The notes below the pieces were generated by a model. The model had not been told where the DNA came from. It worked only from the letters and a program-made list of their open reading frames with translations, and made no database searches. This document shows, piece after piece, positions 22,455 through 33,826 of a stretch of 64,000 nt of DNA. Made by a program: the position numbers and the translations under genes. The stretch's first letter is position 1, and every line of letters begins with the position of its first letter. Source of the stretch: Halocaridina rubra (taxonomy: Eukaryota; Arthropoda; Malacostraca; Decapoda; Atyidae); assembly GCA_037179515.1 (NCBI GenBank), contig JAXCGZ010013636.1, positions 1 to 64,000 on the forward strand. Direction: 5' to 3'.

Positions 22455-23085
22455 TATATAAACGCACTGTTACCTACAATACATCGAGTGTATATTCATA
22501 CTTACATGTATAATATTATATATACAATATCTAAGAGCTTTCTTGTGTTTGAGACTATGTTTATAAACTCATTCGCTTTTGAAATCGCTTATTTCTTCAA
22601 ATAAAAACACTGATGTACCGTGAAGTACAGTTGGTAAGAAAAACTCTTTCCGTTTCTTTTTCCTCCTCATTCGTTCTGGGGGTATTTATGGCAATGTAGA
22701 GTTTAGGTTTTATTACCGTGACAACCATTATACAAGAACTGTCATCTGTCTGATAGGAAGAAAAATGAAACTCAGTCTCATTGTCCTTCTGGTGTATTTA
22801 TGGAAATTTATAGTTTTTTTTTTTCATTTTTGGAGTATATTTATATAATGTGTTGGTCTACATAACTATTTTCACACATACCTATGGCAACGGGTCGAAG
22901 AACTTCAGCCGTTATCTCTTGTTCTCATTCTAGGGTAATTTGGCAGTGCAGAATGTGTCATTTTTGCTGTAACCTTTTCATTAAAGTTATGGCAATCCTT
23001 GCATTCATTTATTGCCATTTTATAATATTTTTACTAAGTTTTCTGTGCTACTAATTGTTCCATTATGGGACTGGGCACATTCAGT
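22455..23085. other. Intergenic stretch, nothing recognised
   Basis: AT-rich sequence. It holds a loose internal repeat of 'CTCATT-TTCTGGGGGTATTTATGG' phrases near 22665-22690, 22775-22805 and 22920-22940. Confidence 0.4.
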
Positions 23086-23089
23086 ATAT

Positions 23090-23205
23090 AACTGGGAAAT
23101 AAAAGCTGTATGCCCTTCCTAAAGATCTGCAGTGGGTTCAATCGCGGGTCTGTCACCTCCCTAGTCGAGCATTCTAACTACAATGCTACCTCGGTTCCCG
23201 AAATT
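23090..23205 (-). repeat. tRNA-derived SINE, family 3
   Basis: On the minus strand the A-box region GGTAGCATTGTAGTTAGAAT and B-box-like CGCGATTGAACCCAC are followed by TTTAGGAAGGGCAT, the family 3 body start. The tail is lost. Confidence 0.6.
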
Positions 23206-23327
23206 TTGTAATGATAAATAACTGTAAATGAAATAGGTGAACGACGTGTTATGAACATGTAGATGCATTTGTCATAATATTTTAAGATAGATTCAGTTGA
23301 TATTTAAGTCACCATGCAATGTGAATA

Positions 23328-23442
23328 ATAATAATTAATATAATAATAATAATAAATATAATAATAATAATAAATATAATAATAATAATAATAATTAATA
23401 GAATAATAATAATAATAATTATTATAATAATAATAATAATAA
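23328..23442. repeat. (AAT)n microsatellite
   Basis: Imperfect AAT array with repeated AATAAATAT slips. Confidence 0.93.
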
Positions 23443-23559
23443 TCCAGGTCAAGAGTTGAGCGTCTTCTGCCTTCCAGAGTTTATTTGCTCCTCTGCAATT
23501 TTTTTCCTTCTTCCCGAACAGGGAACAAAACTTATCTCATATTCCCCAGCGTTTTTTTT

Positions 23560-24110
23560 TTTTTAATGATTGTGACACCAGGACGGGCCAAAAAAAAAAA
23601 AAAAAATACAATACAACAGCCCTCATCGGGCCTGGGCACGAAGAATACATAAAGTAAAGAGAAACAGAGATGGAGAGAGTAATGACTTGTCAGATGTGAA
23701 GGGATAATAAAAGATGTGTGATGAATATCCAAGAATATTCAGTGTAGCTGTAGGCATAGAAAAAGAACCGTAACTGAAGGAAGACTTAACATCGAACTGT
23801 CCTGGACAGACCTATTTAAGTTCAAGAAACCTTCTATTGTAGTATCGCAACGGGCGGCTGATGTTTAATAAAAATCAACTAAATGAGGTGGACCAATGGG
23901 ACTAAGAATCCTTTCCTTCGTATTTTATACCCGGAAAGGTAAATTTTATGAGAACCCAAGAGGTGGGTCCTAGAATTTGCTTATATGTCAGGCGAGTAAG
24001 AGTAGCGTGGAGGTCATGGTTAGGAGGGATGGATGTATTAGATCTGAGTGAAAAAAAGAGGAGATAAGTGTGTGCTTTGATCGGCCATTTCTCATATATG
24101 TGTAAAACTA
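23560..24110 (-). pseudogene. Jockey-like LINE 3' fragment (LINE-D type terminus)
   Basis: Reading on the minus strand the fragment ends GGCCCGTCCTGGTGTCACAATCA, the same terminus as LINE-D at 62224 and the fragments at 55709 and 57144. Its body (CGCCCGTTGCGATACTAC, CAGTTCGATGTTAAG) is shared with 55429-55709. No intact frame. A run of about 17 T (minus strand) precedes the terminal motif. Confidence 0.65.
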
Positions 24111-24958
24111 TCTATCTACTTTTTTTCCTTTTACGCCAATTTACATAAAGTGAAATATACATTGCAGTTGCTCCATTTTTATACATAAAAAATTATTTTC
24201 ATCTTTCTGAAGAAAATTTACGAAGATACATAATTGGGACTTCATAAAGGAAGAAGGACTATTGTTTTACTGTATAATTTTAATTATTTAATTAAGTTGA
24301 TAAAATAATTATTATTTACATGCTCCCAAGAGTTAGGGGCGGATTAAAATAGGTATTTATTCATATATTAATGACATATAGATCGACAGATAAGTAACTA
24401 TACAGAGAGATCGACAGATAGACATGGATAGACAAATCATGATAAAAGGCAGTTTCATGACTATACATACTAACATAACTAGAAAGATAAATATATAGAA
24501 GTATAAAGATACATATGATAAAAAGGTAGACATATACATAGGATAAAAAAACGTAAAGATTATAGTTTCATGTATATATGAATACGTGTGCATATTTGCA
24601 TACATGTGCCTTATCAATATATCAGATGTGGCGTTTTTAAAACCCTCCCAATTTCCCCCCAAGAGATTCATTATTTCCTGCTAAAGAGCTCTGACGTACA
24701 GCCCTTTATAGGAACAGTTCTAAATAACCAATTATAGGTTAATTACTTAAAAACTATCCAGTGTTTACCAGCGGTTATTATAGTACTTGGAACTCACTCA
24801 CATATTTCTTTCAAGAAAGTAATTCGGAGCCTTTTTTTTTTTTTTTTTTTTTTGCAAGTGTTTTCTTTTACTCTTACAACTGGACTGTCGCACGCACACA
24901 CAAAGATAGAAACAGTATTAGTTAAGTAATTCCCTTTCATATTATGTTTCGCTGATAG
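24111..24958. other. Intergenic stretch, nothing recognised
   Basis: AT-rich. A GATA/GACA-rich patch spans about 24365-24540 and a poly-T run of about 22 spans 24832-24853. No gene. Confidence 0.45.
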
Positions 24959-24959
24959 A

Positions 24960-25115
24960 GGGACCGCTGTAGCGTAGTGGTAGAATGCTTGGTATGCCCG
25001 TGTTTGAGCCCACGTCGGGGCGATAGGAAGGGCATCCAGTCTTTATTCCCCGGCTTCAATCTGTCTGTGTCCAACCCCAAGTTGGGGATAATAGTGACAC
25101 GAAATGTATATAAAT
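24960..25115 (+). repeat. tRNA-derived SINE, family 3
   Basis: A-box GTAGCGTAGTGGTAGAATGC and B-box GTGTTTGAGCCCAC are followed by GATAGGAAGGGCATCCAG, CTGTGTCCAACCCCAAG and a TAAATAAATA tail. Confidence 0.75.
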
Positions 25116-25187
25116 AAATATTGTTTGACTGAGGGGTTGGTTATTCTTACCTTCTAAAACTGTATTTTAACAGTTTTTATCTACGCA

Positions 25188-25325
<138 letters not shown>

Positions 25326-25600
25326 TCGCTCACTTTTGTGACAAAATCCACCGACAAGTTACGTAATAAACTTAAATATTCTCATTTGTGTAAGATCAGT
25401 CACATAAAATCCACATGCATTATATATAAATCTTTCTGGGTTTCCAGACAGGATAAAACAATGATAAACTACAATGTTTCGACCTTTTTTACCAATATGA
25501 AAACGCTTCACTGGCTTATATAGAACTCCTCACAAAAGTATTTCAGATTTACACTACTTATTAATTCATGTGGCAACCCTTTATCCCCAAGGAGCTAAGA

Positions 25601-25687
25601 GGAGTAGTTGAGGTATGTGTGGATCGTGGTGAATACGTGTTTCTTGTATGTCCTAATCAAACCTTTACTGAAAATCCGAGGTACAAG
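25601..25687 (+). other. Weak candidate exon
   Basis: A pyrimidine-rich acceptor (CCCTTTATCCCCAG-like, ending AAG at about 25600) precedes an open frame reading ELRGVVEVCVDRGEYVFLVC..NPRYK. This ends at AAG|GTAGGC, a fair splice donor. The composition looks protein-like with spaced Cys, but no family is recognised. Confidence 0.22.
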
Positions 25688-25924
25688 GTAGGCAGTAATG
25701 TAACTGTTTGTGCAGAGAAGTGTTCTCACGGACAAGAACGCACACGTACACAAAAAAAAAAATGTACTTCATAGAGTTGAAGAGGGTAAGTAAGTAACCA
25801 ATACACTATTCAGTTGGAAAATTAAACATGTACGCAACAGAAGGATACATAGTTCAACTAATAAAACCTTGTAGATGTAACTTGACCTAATTTAGCCTGA
25901 TCTTACAAAGCTTCTTGCGCATGT

Positions 25925-26018
25925 AAATAATAATAATAATAAGAATAATGATAATAATAAGAATAAGAATAATAATAAGAATAAGAATCATAATAATAAT
26001 AAGAATAAGAATAATAAT
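25925..26018. repeat. (AAT)n/(AAG)n microsatellite
   Basis: Mixed AAT and AAG repeats. Confidence 0.92.
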
Positions 26019-26142
26019 TGCAGCCTGCATCTAAACAAAATGCACAGACTTGCTACATCCTAGATTTTCCCAAAACAACCAAGTGTGTAGTATGTTGTTA
26101 AATAATAATTTAAAAAAGTACCCCAAATGATGTATAACTGAC

Positions 26143-26327
26143 CTTGCAATGGGTTCCTTTTCTACATCGTAATCATCCTCAACATTGGAGCTTTTGAAGA
26201 TATCCTGAAGGTCGGGGTGTTCCTCCAGACTTAGTAGTCCTCGAAGACCACCCGCATCCCCTGGCGTACCCTTGGCCATGTCTAGCACTTCACGCATTCC
26301 TTCCTGCCTTCGGGTATCACCTTGGCA
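26143..26327 (-). CDS. Candidate internal exon of an unidentified host gene
   Basis: On the minus strand a 185-nt open segment begins after a TAACTGCATTCCTAG acceptor with an upstream branch-like TAAC. It ends at GCAAG|GTCAGT, a strong donor, leaving phase 2. It encodes about 61 residues starting CQGDTRRQEGMREVLDMAKG, then SLEEHPDLQDIFKS and an acidic DDYDVEKEPIA ending. The composition is balanced and unlike the surrounding repeats. No neighbouring exon could be located, and I cannot name the family. The polypyrimidine tract is short, so this could still be chance. Confidence 0.4.
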
Positions 26328-27861
26328 CTAGGAATGCAGTTATTTTTTTTTGTTTGTTTGTGGGGGAACGAGCTAAACACTCACATCACACGCACTCTAG
26401 AGCCTAAATAAATGCCCTTCAAATTACAATCTCATGTGTATAAAACTCTCGTGGACTCCCGATGGCTCCTTTTAGCTTATTTCGTAATTCTTCGAGGCTA
26501 CTTTTTACTCTCCTTCGTCAACTCGGCGACCTCCTCCCCCACCACAAGCATCAATCTAAAACTTCGACTGTAGTAACAATAAAGTATGTTGTGTCACAGG
26601 GTCACACCACCACTGCTCGTGAGTTCTAAAATGAAGGATGTTGGGCTCTAACCACCACATGCGGACTGTTTAAAAAGAGACTGCTCCACTGATCCGAAAA
26701 ATAACACTATAACTGCTGCTGGAGACCCAAGGGGGCACGCCACTTAAAGCACACAAACTCCAATACTACGGACGTGTCACCTCTTCCAAGGACCTTTGAA
26801 CACGCTCGCCTACGCGCGCACACTGCCCTTTATCACTTGAAGGTGCGAGAGGATCTGTCGGACGACATTCGGCGCCCTCCGACTCACTCTGGCTACCGAT
26901 TCACTCTGATGAGCTGCAACAACTCGCATCAGTGTACAGGCTCAGTCCTCAGAGTTTCCTCCTCTGATCTCCTCACCACTCACTCTTCTTCTCAATTCTA
27001 CCGCGAACGCTTTCTTGCCCCCAAAAGTTGCCAACTCTTTCTATCGCCTTGATTTGCCCATTCACCCCTCCAGTCACCTACCCCTTCAATACCCCTCCAC
27101 CAGTATATATCTCTCACACCATTATCTCCTTTCTTCCCTCCTTCCCCCAGTCTTCGCATCTCAATAATTATTCACGATTGAACCAGCCTTGTTCTCACCT
27201 GACAGTGGAGCATTCAAGCTAGAAAATTCTTATAAATGAAATTAATAACTTTCCCTCGATGTTATATCAACCAGAGTTCCCTCCTGGAAACTTAAGATTA
27301 TTATAAGGTTTCGCGATATTAATTCTAAGTTCTGCTGATCCGTGTAAAATACATGGTGTTGTGTGTGTGTGTGTGTATGTGTGTATTTTAATGTATATTC
27401 TGGTGTTAGTGATGACCGTGTTATACGTACTTAGTGAAGACAAGGTTAACTTCTGCTTGTCGGAATGGTTGCTTGATTTGGTGTATCCTTTCAAAGCTCT
27501 TTAAAAATTTATTTCACATTGTACGCAGCATTCAGGTTGTCTTAAAATACCTTGCGAAGTAAGTTCAATGTAGCTAAGGTCAAAGGCCAAACCAAGAGGA
27601 GCAGTATTTTCCCTACCTATCTAACCTGCCGGTAGGGGAGGGAGGGTTAATTACCCTCTTAACCCCTTTTAAATCCTCTTCCACTTGTAAATAAGATGTT
27701 TATGTCGCTTATTAAATTATGGAAATATAAGAGTTGTTTTACTTTAAAACAAATTGAAAAAAAAAATAACATTGCACAAAAGACTCATTTAGAACGAGAA
27801 TTGCTTAAGGGAAAAAGGAACGCGTATTATGCAAGTGTATACTGATTTAAAGACAAATCTA

Positions 27862-27864
<3 letters not shown>
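26328..27864. other. Non-repetitive, GC-richer stretch without a recognised gene
   Basis: From about 26400 to 27200 the sequence is less AT-rich and free of microsatellites, unlike most of the window. Open frames exist at 26774-27052 (plus) but show no family motif. Could be intron or upstream sequence of the gene proposed at 26143-26327. A short GT run lies at 27360-27375. Confidence 0.4.

Positions 27865-27954
<90 letters not shown>
27865..27954. repeat. (GA)n microsatellite
   Basis: GA array with one GG slip near 27926. Confidence 0.97.
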
Positions 27955-28241
27955 GCAAACGAAAAGGACCGCAGAGATGCTTTTGCTTTTGCCTGGCAGG
28001 GAATCGTGACATCACTCTTGGATGCTGTTGTAGCTCTACCTACCCTCCCAGCCTCCTTTACTTCGCAATGATGGAGTAACATGATGGCTTCAGTCATCAG
28101 ATCAACAGAGAGAGAGAGAGAGACCTAATTCTGAGTTGTTCTTTGCATGAACAGCCGTATTGTTTGCCAGACGATGTCATGAACATCCGCTCCAAAGACT
28201 GGAAATTGTTGGTTCAGTGCTCCTCAGCAGAGAGTATAGCG

Positions 28242-28243
<2 letters not shown>

Positions 28244-28313
<70 letters not shown>
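28244..28313. repeat. (CT)n microsatellite
   Basis: CT array. With the GA array about 300 bp upstream it forms a potential long-range hairpin. Confidence 0.97.
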
Positions 28314-28316
<3 letters not shown>

Positions 28317-28740
28317 AATATGAATTTATATGAGGTTATAGTTCTGTCTGAGTCACCACTTTATAGTTCTGTCTGACAAGATATCAAGATTACCACAATA
28401 TCATTTAAGGTATTGAATTAGGCACAAGTGATCAGTTTTCAAGCAACTTTATGTATCGAAAATGAACAGACCAAAAATATCACACTACACGAAAAAGGCG
28501 GCAATACAGAGTCAGTGTTGCCATAAAACAGAAAACCAAAACAATGTACAGTTCGTTATGACAACAAGAAGCAAAATTAAGGGATCACTTTACAACAACA
28601 ACAAAATTATTAATAAATAAAGTGAAAATATATATATCAATTAATAAATACATTAATATATAAATAAAGAAGACATATATCATACCACTACAATACTCCA
28701 AATAAAGAAAGAAAATACACTATGCCACTACAACGTATAT
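28314..28740. other. Intergenic stretch, nothing recognised
   Basis: AT-rich with scattered ACAACAA and AATAAATA words. Confidence 0.45.
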
Positions 28741-28770
28741 CACTACTACTAGTATTATAACAAACTACTA

Positions 28771-28809
<39 letters not shown>

Positions 28810-28930
28810 ATAATAATAATAATAATAATGAACTATGCCATAACACCACCGATTATTTCTTCTACTTCTACTACTACTACATCTAGTACTACTATTAATG
28901 TAATAATAATAATAATAATAATAATAAAAT

Positions 28931-28973
<43 letters not shown>

Positions 28974-29010
28974 TATTAATAATAATAATATTAATAATAA
29001 TAATAATAAT
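28741..29010. repeat. Compound (ACT)n/(AAT)n microsatellite
   Basis: ACT blocks, then several AAT blocks separated by unique linkers. Confidence 0.94.
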
Positions 29011-29209
29011 TGAGCAATAATTTATCATAAGTTTAGGTTCGTAATTCCTGTCTGTTCAACTCCTTTAAGAGAGTCGTATACTTTACGCAGCGTAACTTAT
29101 CATTGACGAAGCTGAAGCAATGTTTTTTCATATTTTTTCACCTTTTATTTTTTATTTTTTCGTTGATTTTTTAATAATCATCTGAAGAGTGTATAAAATC
29201 CCTTGCTTT

Positions 29210-29210
<1 letters not shown>

Positions 29211-29294
<84 letters not shown>
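29211..29294. repeat. (TA)n microsatellite
   Basis: TA array. Confidence 0.97.
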
Positions 29295-29297
<3 letters not shown>

Positions 29298-29507
29298 TAT
29301 TTTGACAAGGGAGGGAAAACAGAAAAAAAGCAGAGTATCTTGGTGCCCACGAGCATATTTATGTACTCATATGCAGTTACCTGTGAAGATGAGTTGTTAA
29401 ATATACTCGTAAGCAATAGGTACTCCATGGTTTTCTAGCTTCCCTCGTAGTCAGAATAATCATATCTTTATATTCAATTTCCAAGCACTGCTGCTGAAAC
29501 ACACACA

Positions 29508-29690
<183 letters not shown>

Positions 29691-29824
29691 TCTACGCCCT
29701 CTACGAACCTTATTTAGGTGTGTGTTCTTACTGTAGAAAACTCCTTTAGTTTTAGCAGTAACTTAAACATATTTTTGGGAGTCTTAAATGCTGATTAATT
29801 TACATTAGTTTATGAGATTATACT

Positions 29825-30013
29825 GGTCATCGTGGCAAAGCGGTAGCGTCCGCGATGCTGAGGCGGCAGGTCGAGGGTTCGCCCCCCCACGATCTGAGGT
29901 TAGCAAGGGCATGCACTCAGGGAAGCGATTACATCTGCCAAAACAAGTCCTTCGCAAGAAGGCAACCATCCTAGCCCTTGGTAGAAAAGCAAGTCCGTGA
30001 CGTAAAACCGGCT
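29825..30013 (+). repeat. tRNA-derived SINE, family 1, copy 3, with target duplication
   Basis: A box TGGCAAAGCGG, B-box region GGGTTCGCCCCCC and the family 1 body ending GTAAAACCGG. Direct repeats TTAGTTTATGAGATTATxCT at 29805-29824 and 30014-30033 (one mismatch) define the insertion exactly. Confidence 0.94.
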
Positions 30014-30033
30014 TTAGTTTATGAGATTATGCT

Positions 30034-30663
30034 CATTTCGCGCGCGCATATCTGGATAAAATAATCCACAGTCACTATTGAGTAGAAGCAATTTACACAG
30101 TCAGAGGAGGAGAAGTAAGATTAAGATAGCTTAGGTGACGTTATTCAAATAAAAAATGTGTTAACGCAGAGAAAATTGACTTGGCGGGTCCAGATAGAGA
30201 AAAACCATGAATTGTGTACGGTCTTTGACAGAATTTTCTAATTCGCAATTCTGATTTAAAAAAAAATAAAATTACACGACATGTTTCTTATAGCTTTTTT
30301 TTTTCTTAACATACCATCGAAGCGCAGCCTCATTGAAATTCCGCTCAATCATTGCAGTAGTGAAGGAGGCAATGAAAGAGGTTGTATTGAATTCTATTTT
30401 TACAGTTCCTTACAGGGCGAAAGTGATAGAAAAAAAATGAAAGAATATGAGATATTGTGATTGAGAGAGCAAACCCTCTGATCAAATCGATAAAGAAAAA
30501 TCCGTGATAATGTCAGAAATATCCGAATCACGAAAATCAACAGTGAAGGAGAGGAGATACAAAGATCATAAGACTTGGTGTTTCAGATTTCATGAGTCAG
30601 CAAAGAATATTGTGTAATGTGGCAGACGTGGCCGGGTGGAAGCATATACGACTTTTATCCATC
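30034..30663. other. Intergenic stretch, nothing recognised
   Basis: AT-rich sequence without recognisable elements. Confidence 0.45.
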
Positions 30664-32193
30664 AGATGATTACCTAATTGTGCTTACGGGAAAGAGCCCA
30701 AAGCTCGTATCTTCCCGTCTCCTGATCGGTTCATTTTGTACTTAGTGATACTTATCATACCTGTCCTTAAAACTATGGATTGAGTTAGCGTTAACTACTT
30801 CCTCCCCTAGCGAATTCCAATTATCAACTACTCTTACACTAAAAAAAAGTACTTCCTTACATCCTGTAAAGAAGTTTTCTATCGAAGCTTCAAACTATGA
30901 CCTCTAGTTCTAGAGCCAGCCATATCAAAATATCGATCCCTATCCACTCTATCATAACCATGAAGGAATTTAAAGACTGCCACCATATCCCCCCTCAATC
31001 TTCTAGCTTCGAGTGATGGTAAGTCTAAATCCATCAGCCTCTCATCGTAACTAAGATTGCGTATTTCTGGCACCAGTTTCGTGGCATGTCTTTGAACTTT
31101 TACAAGCTTAACTACGTGCATTTTCAGGTGCGGATTTCATAAGGGGGCTGCATTTTCAAGTTTTGGCCTCACATAAGTTATAAATATTTTTTAATATCTC
31201 CTTGTCCATGTACCTGAAGGCCTCCCTTACATTTGATAAGAAAGCATATGCTGCCCTTACTATGCCATTTATATGTATTTCTGGAGACAAATCTGCCAGT
31301 ATGTTTACTCCTAGATCTCTCTCATTTTCTGTCTTTTGAAGTTGTACTCCTGCCAACGAGTAATCAAGCTTGGGTCTTCTTGCACTTGTACCCATTCTCA
31401 TTTCCTTACATTTTGAAGTATTGAATTTCATTAGCCACTTTTCTGACCACTCATGAAGACTATTTAGATCTTCCTGAAGTTCTCTACCATTGTTCTCGTT
31501 TCTTACTTTCTTCATAATCTTTGCATCATCTGCAAACATATTCATGAATGAACTTACAGTCTCTGGTAGGTCATTTACATATACAAGGAACAAAAGTGGC
31601 CCTAAAACTGAGCCCTGTGGAAATCCACTGCTAACTCTTCTCCATTCAGACACTGAGTGTACTCTAACCCTCTGTTCCCTTCCTTCTAAGTAAGTTTTTA
31701 TCCATTCCAAGACATTTCCACCTATTCTCGCCATTGCTTGCAGCTTCTATATAAGACTCTCGTGTGGAACAATGTCAAATGCTTTCTGGAAGTCTAGGAA
31801 TATGCAATCTGCCCATCCCTCTCTTTCCTGTAAGATTTGGCTTACCTCATCATAAAATTCGAATAAGTTTGTTACTGTTGATCTACCTTCTCTGAAGCCA
31901 TGTTGTCTCACTGACAAAAAGTTGAAGGATTTCAAGTGAAGAGAGATATGTTTCCTTAGTGGTTTCTCCATAACTTTGAAAACTGTGCTGGTCAAGGAAA
32001 CTGGTCTGTAGTTTAGAGCCGTATCCCTTCTTCCCTTTTTGAAGATAGGTATCACGTTCGCTTGTTTTCAGCATCTTGAAATCTCCCCTGACTCCAGTGA
32101 CTTTTTAAATATGATACTTAGTGCTACTTATATTGAGTTTGCGCATTTTTTAAGTACATTAGGGGATATATTATCAGGATCTGTAGCGTTAGG
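30664..32193 (-). pseudogene. LINE-B copy, 5'-truncated, RT to 3' end
   Basis: The minus strand carries RT motifs [62 protein letters not shown] and catalytic FADDAK. The C-terminal RGDMVAVFKFLHGYDRVDRD and the 3' UTR with GTAATCA tail follow. Frameshifts near 31740, 31150 and 30880 break the frame. Its 5' edge meets an oppositely oriented, older LINE-B fragment at about 32194. Confidence 0.88.
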
Positions 32194-33580
32194 GACATCT
32201 TGGGAACAAGAGATATAGCCTTATTAAGGATCCTATACACAAATGCTGATAGAACAGCTCTTAAAATAATAGAAATAATGAATAGAATACATGATGCTAA
32301 GGCAGATTTAGTAGCATGTACAAACACCAAATTACATGAAGACTTCTATCATGCTACAGGTTTTCCTAGGTGTTACAAAATAACGAGATCTTAGAGGACT
32401 GGCGGAGGGATAGCTATGTTAGTAAGTGAAAGGTTCCAGGTTGAAGTAGTGAATATGGCCTTTGGAGGCGATTTTAAGGAGGGATAAATAGATTTAAAGA
32501 GCATTTTAGTGGCAGTGGTATTTAACCCACCATATAGTCAACAAAGACTAGATGTAAGTAATATGGGTATACTGTAAGCTATAAATAGTCGTACGAATTG
32601 TTTGCAAGAAAAAGTGCAAGACATGAATTGTATGGGATATTATTTATAGTGAAATATATTGGAATATTTTTGATCCACACAGTGAAGAGGATTCTTCTGG
32701 GGACAAGATTCAGACATTGTGTGCAAGGACTCTTTTTGCATCAATTTGTATCAGAATCAACAAGCACTATGAGAGGCGATGACCCATCCTTACTTGATCT
32801 AGTATTCTCAGATAGCGTTTTTTATATTAGTAAAATTGAGTATCAGCCGCCAATAGGAAAATATGACTGCTGTGTGGTTGTGATTGAGCACATTATGGGG
32901 AAGTTCTGCTTGAGATTTAGGAAACCCAAAAAGAAATGAAGAAGAGCTATTCAGCAAAAGATTACAGGATGAATATAGTGATCATATTGCAGGTATTGAA
33001 TGGAAGACCATTTTTAACATCAAATCTGAACTGGAGATGTGCGAAATCCTTTGTGAGATATACGAGAGGATATTTGGCTGTTGCATATCAGCTAACAGTC
33101 TAGGAATTCTTAATAACAAAGAGAAACAGTTTACTATCCTATGTAAAGGAAAAAGATGAGGCGACAAATGCTGGTTTGTGTATAGATAGAGAAAATGTAT
33201 GTCCTTGACAAACTTCTAATGAGAAAATGGTGGTATCATTGAGGAGTTGAAGTGATCCATATAAAAGCTGAATAAGAAGTTTCAGTCGGTATGCATAGTA
33301 GAGAGTAATCCACCACCCCCATATTTCAGAGATGCAAAAATTGGGGGCAATATTGGAAAACAACGTCTTTTCACAGAAAGCTGTGAAGCACTGATGGAAG
33401 TGGATGCTCATAAAGTGATGGGACATGATGATATATCCCCTTATGTACCTAAGATATGCAGCATGGGTGCAGAATATGTGAAAAGTCAGTAGAACCTGGG
33501 AAAATTCCAAAATACAATAAAAAAGTAAACACCGTACCTGTTTTTATAATGGGAAGGAGTGACATAGCTTTATACTATTG
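32194..33580 (+). pseudogene. LINE-B 5' part (endonuclease to early RT), degenerate
   Basis: Recognisable pieces run in plus-strand order. They are an endonuclease start resembling LLYTNADG..K (about 32225), GDDPSLLDLVFSDSVFYISKIEY (about 32775), the linker region, and the early RT block HDDISPYV (about 33425). Numerous stops and indels. It faces the minus-strand LINE-B copy head to head. Confidence 0.75.
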
Positions 33581-33720
33581 TTGATATAGGTTATTGAAGG
33601 AAACATTCGATTCTGGCCTTAAAGTCTATTACGAGAAAAGATTATACACCTGTACATACAAGAGACTATACACCTGGGCAAACGGGAGACACACTATAGA
33701 CTTGCTACTAACAAGACAAG

Positions 33721-33826
33721 AGGCTGATACATGACTACAACTAATACACGACTAACAGGGTATAAGGCTGATACACGACTAACAGGGCTCAAAGCTGATA
33801 CACGACTACGGCTGATATATGACTAA
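33721..33826 (+). repeat. Short tandem minisatellite
   Basis: About four imperfect units of GGCTGATACACGACTAACAG-type sequence, with variable spacers. Confidence 0.75.

Noticed and set aside
26774..27052. Plus-strand open frame in the GC-richer stretch
   Set aside because: No family motif. Overlapping frames are equally open, so composition explains it.
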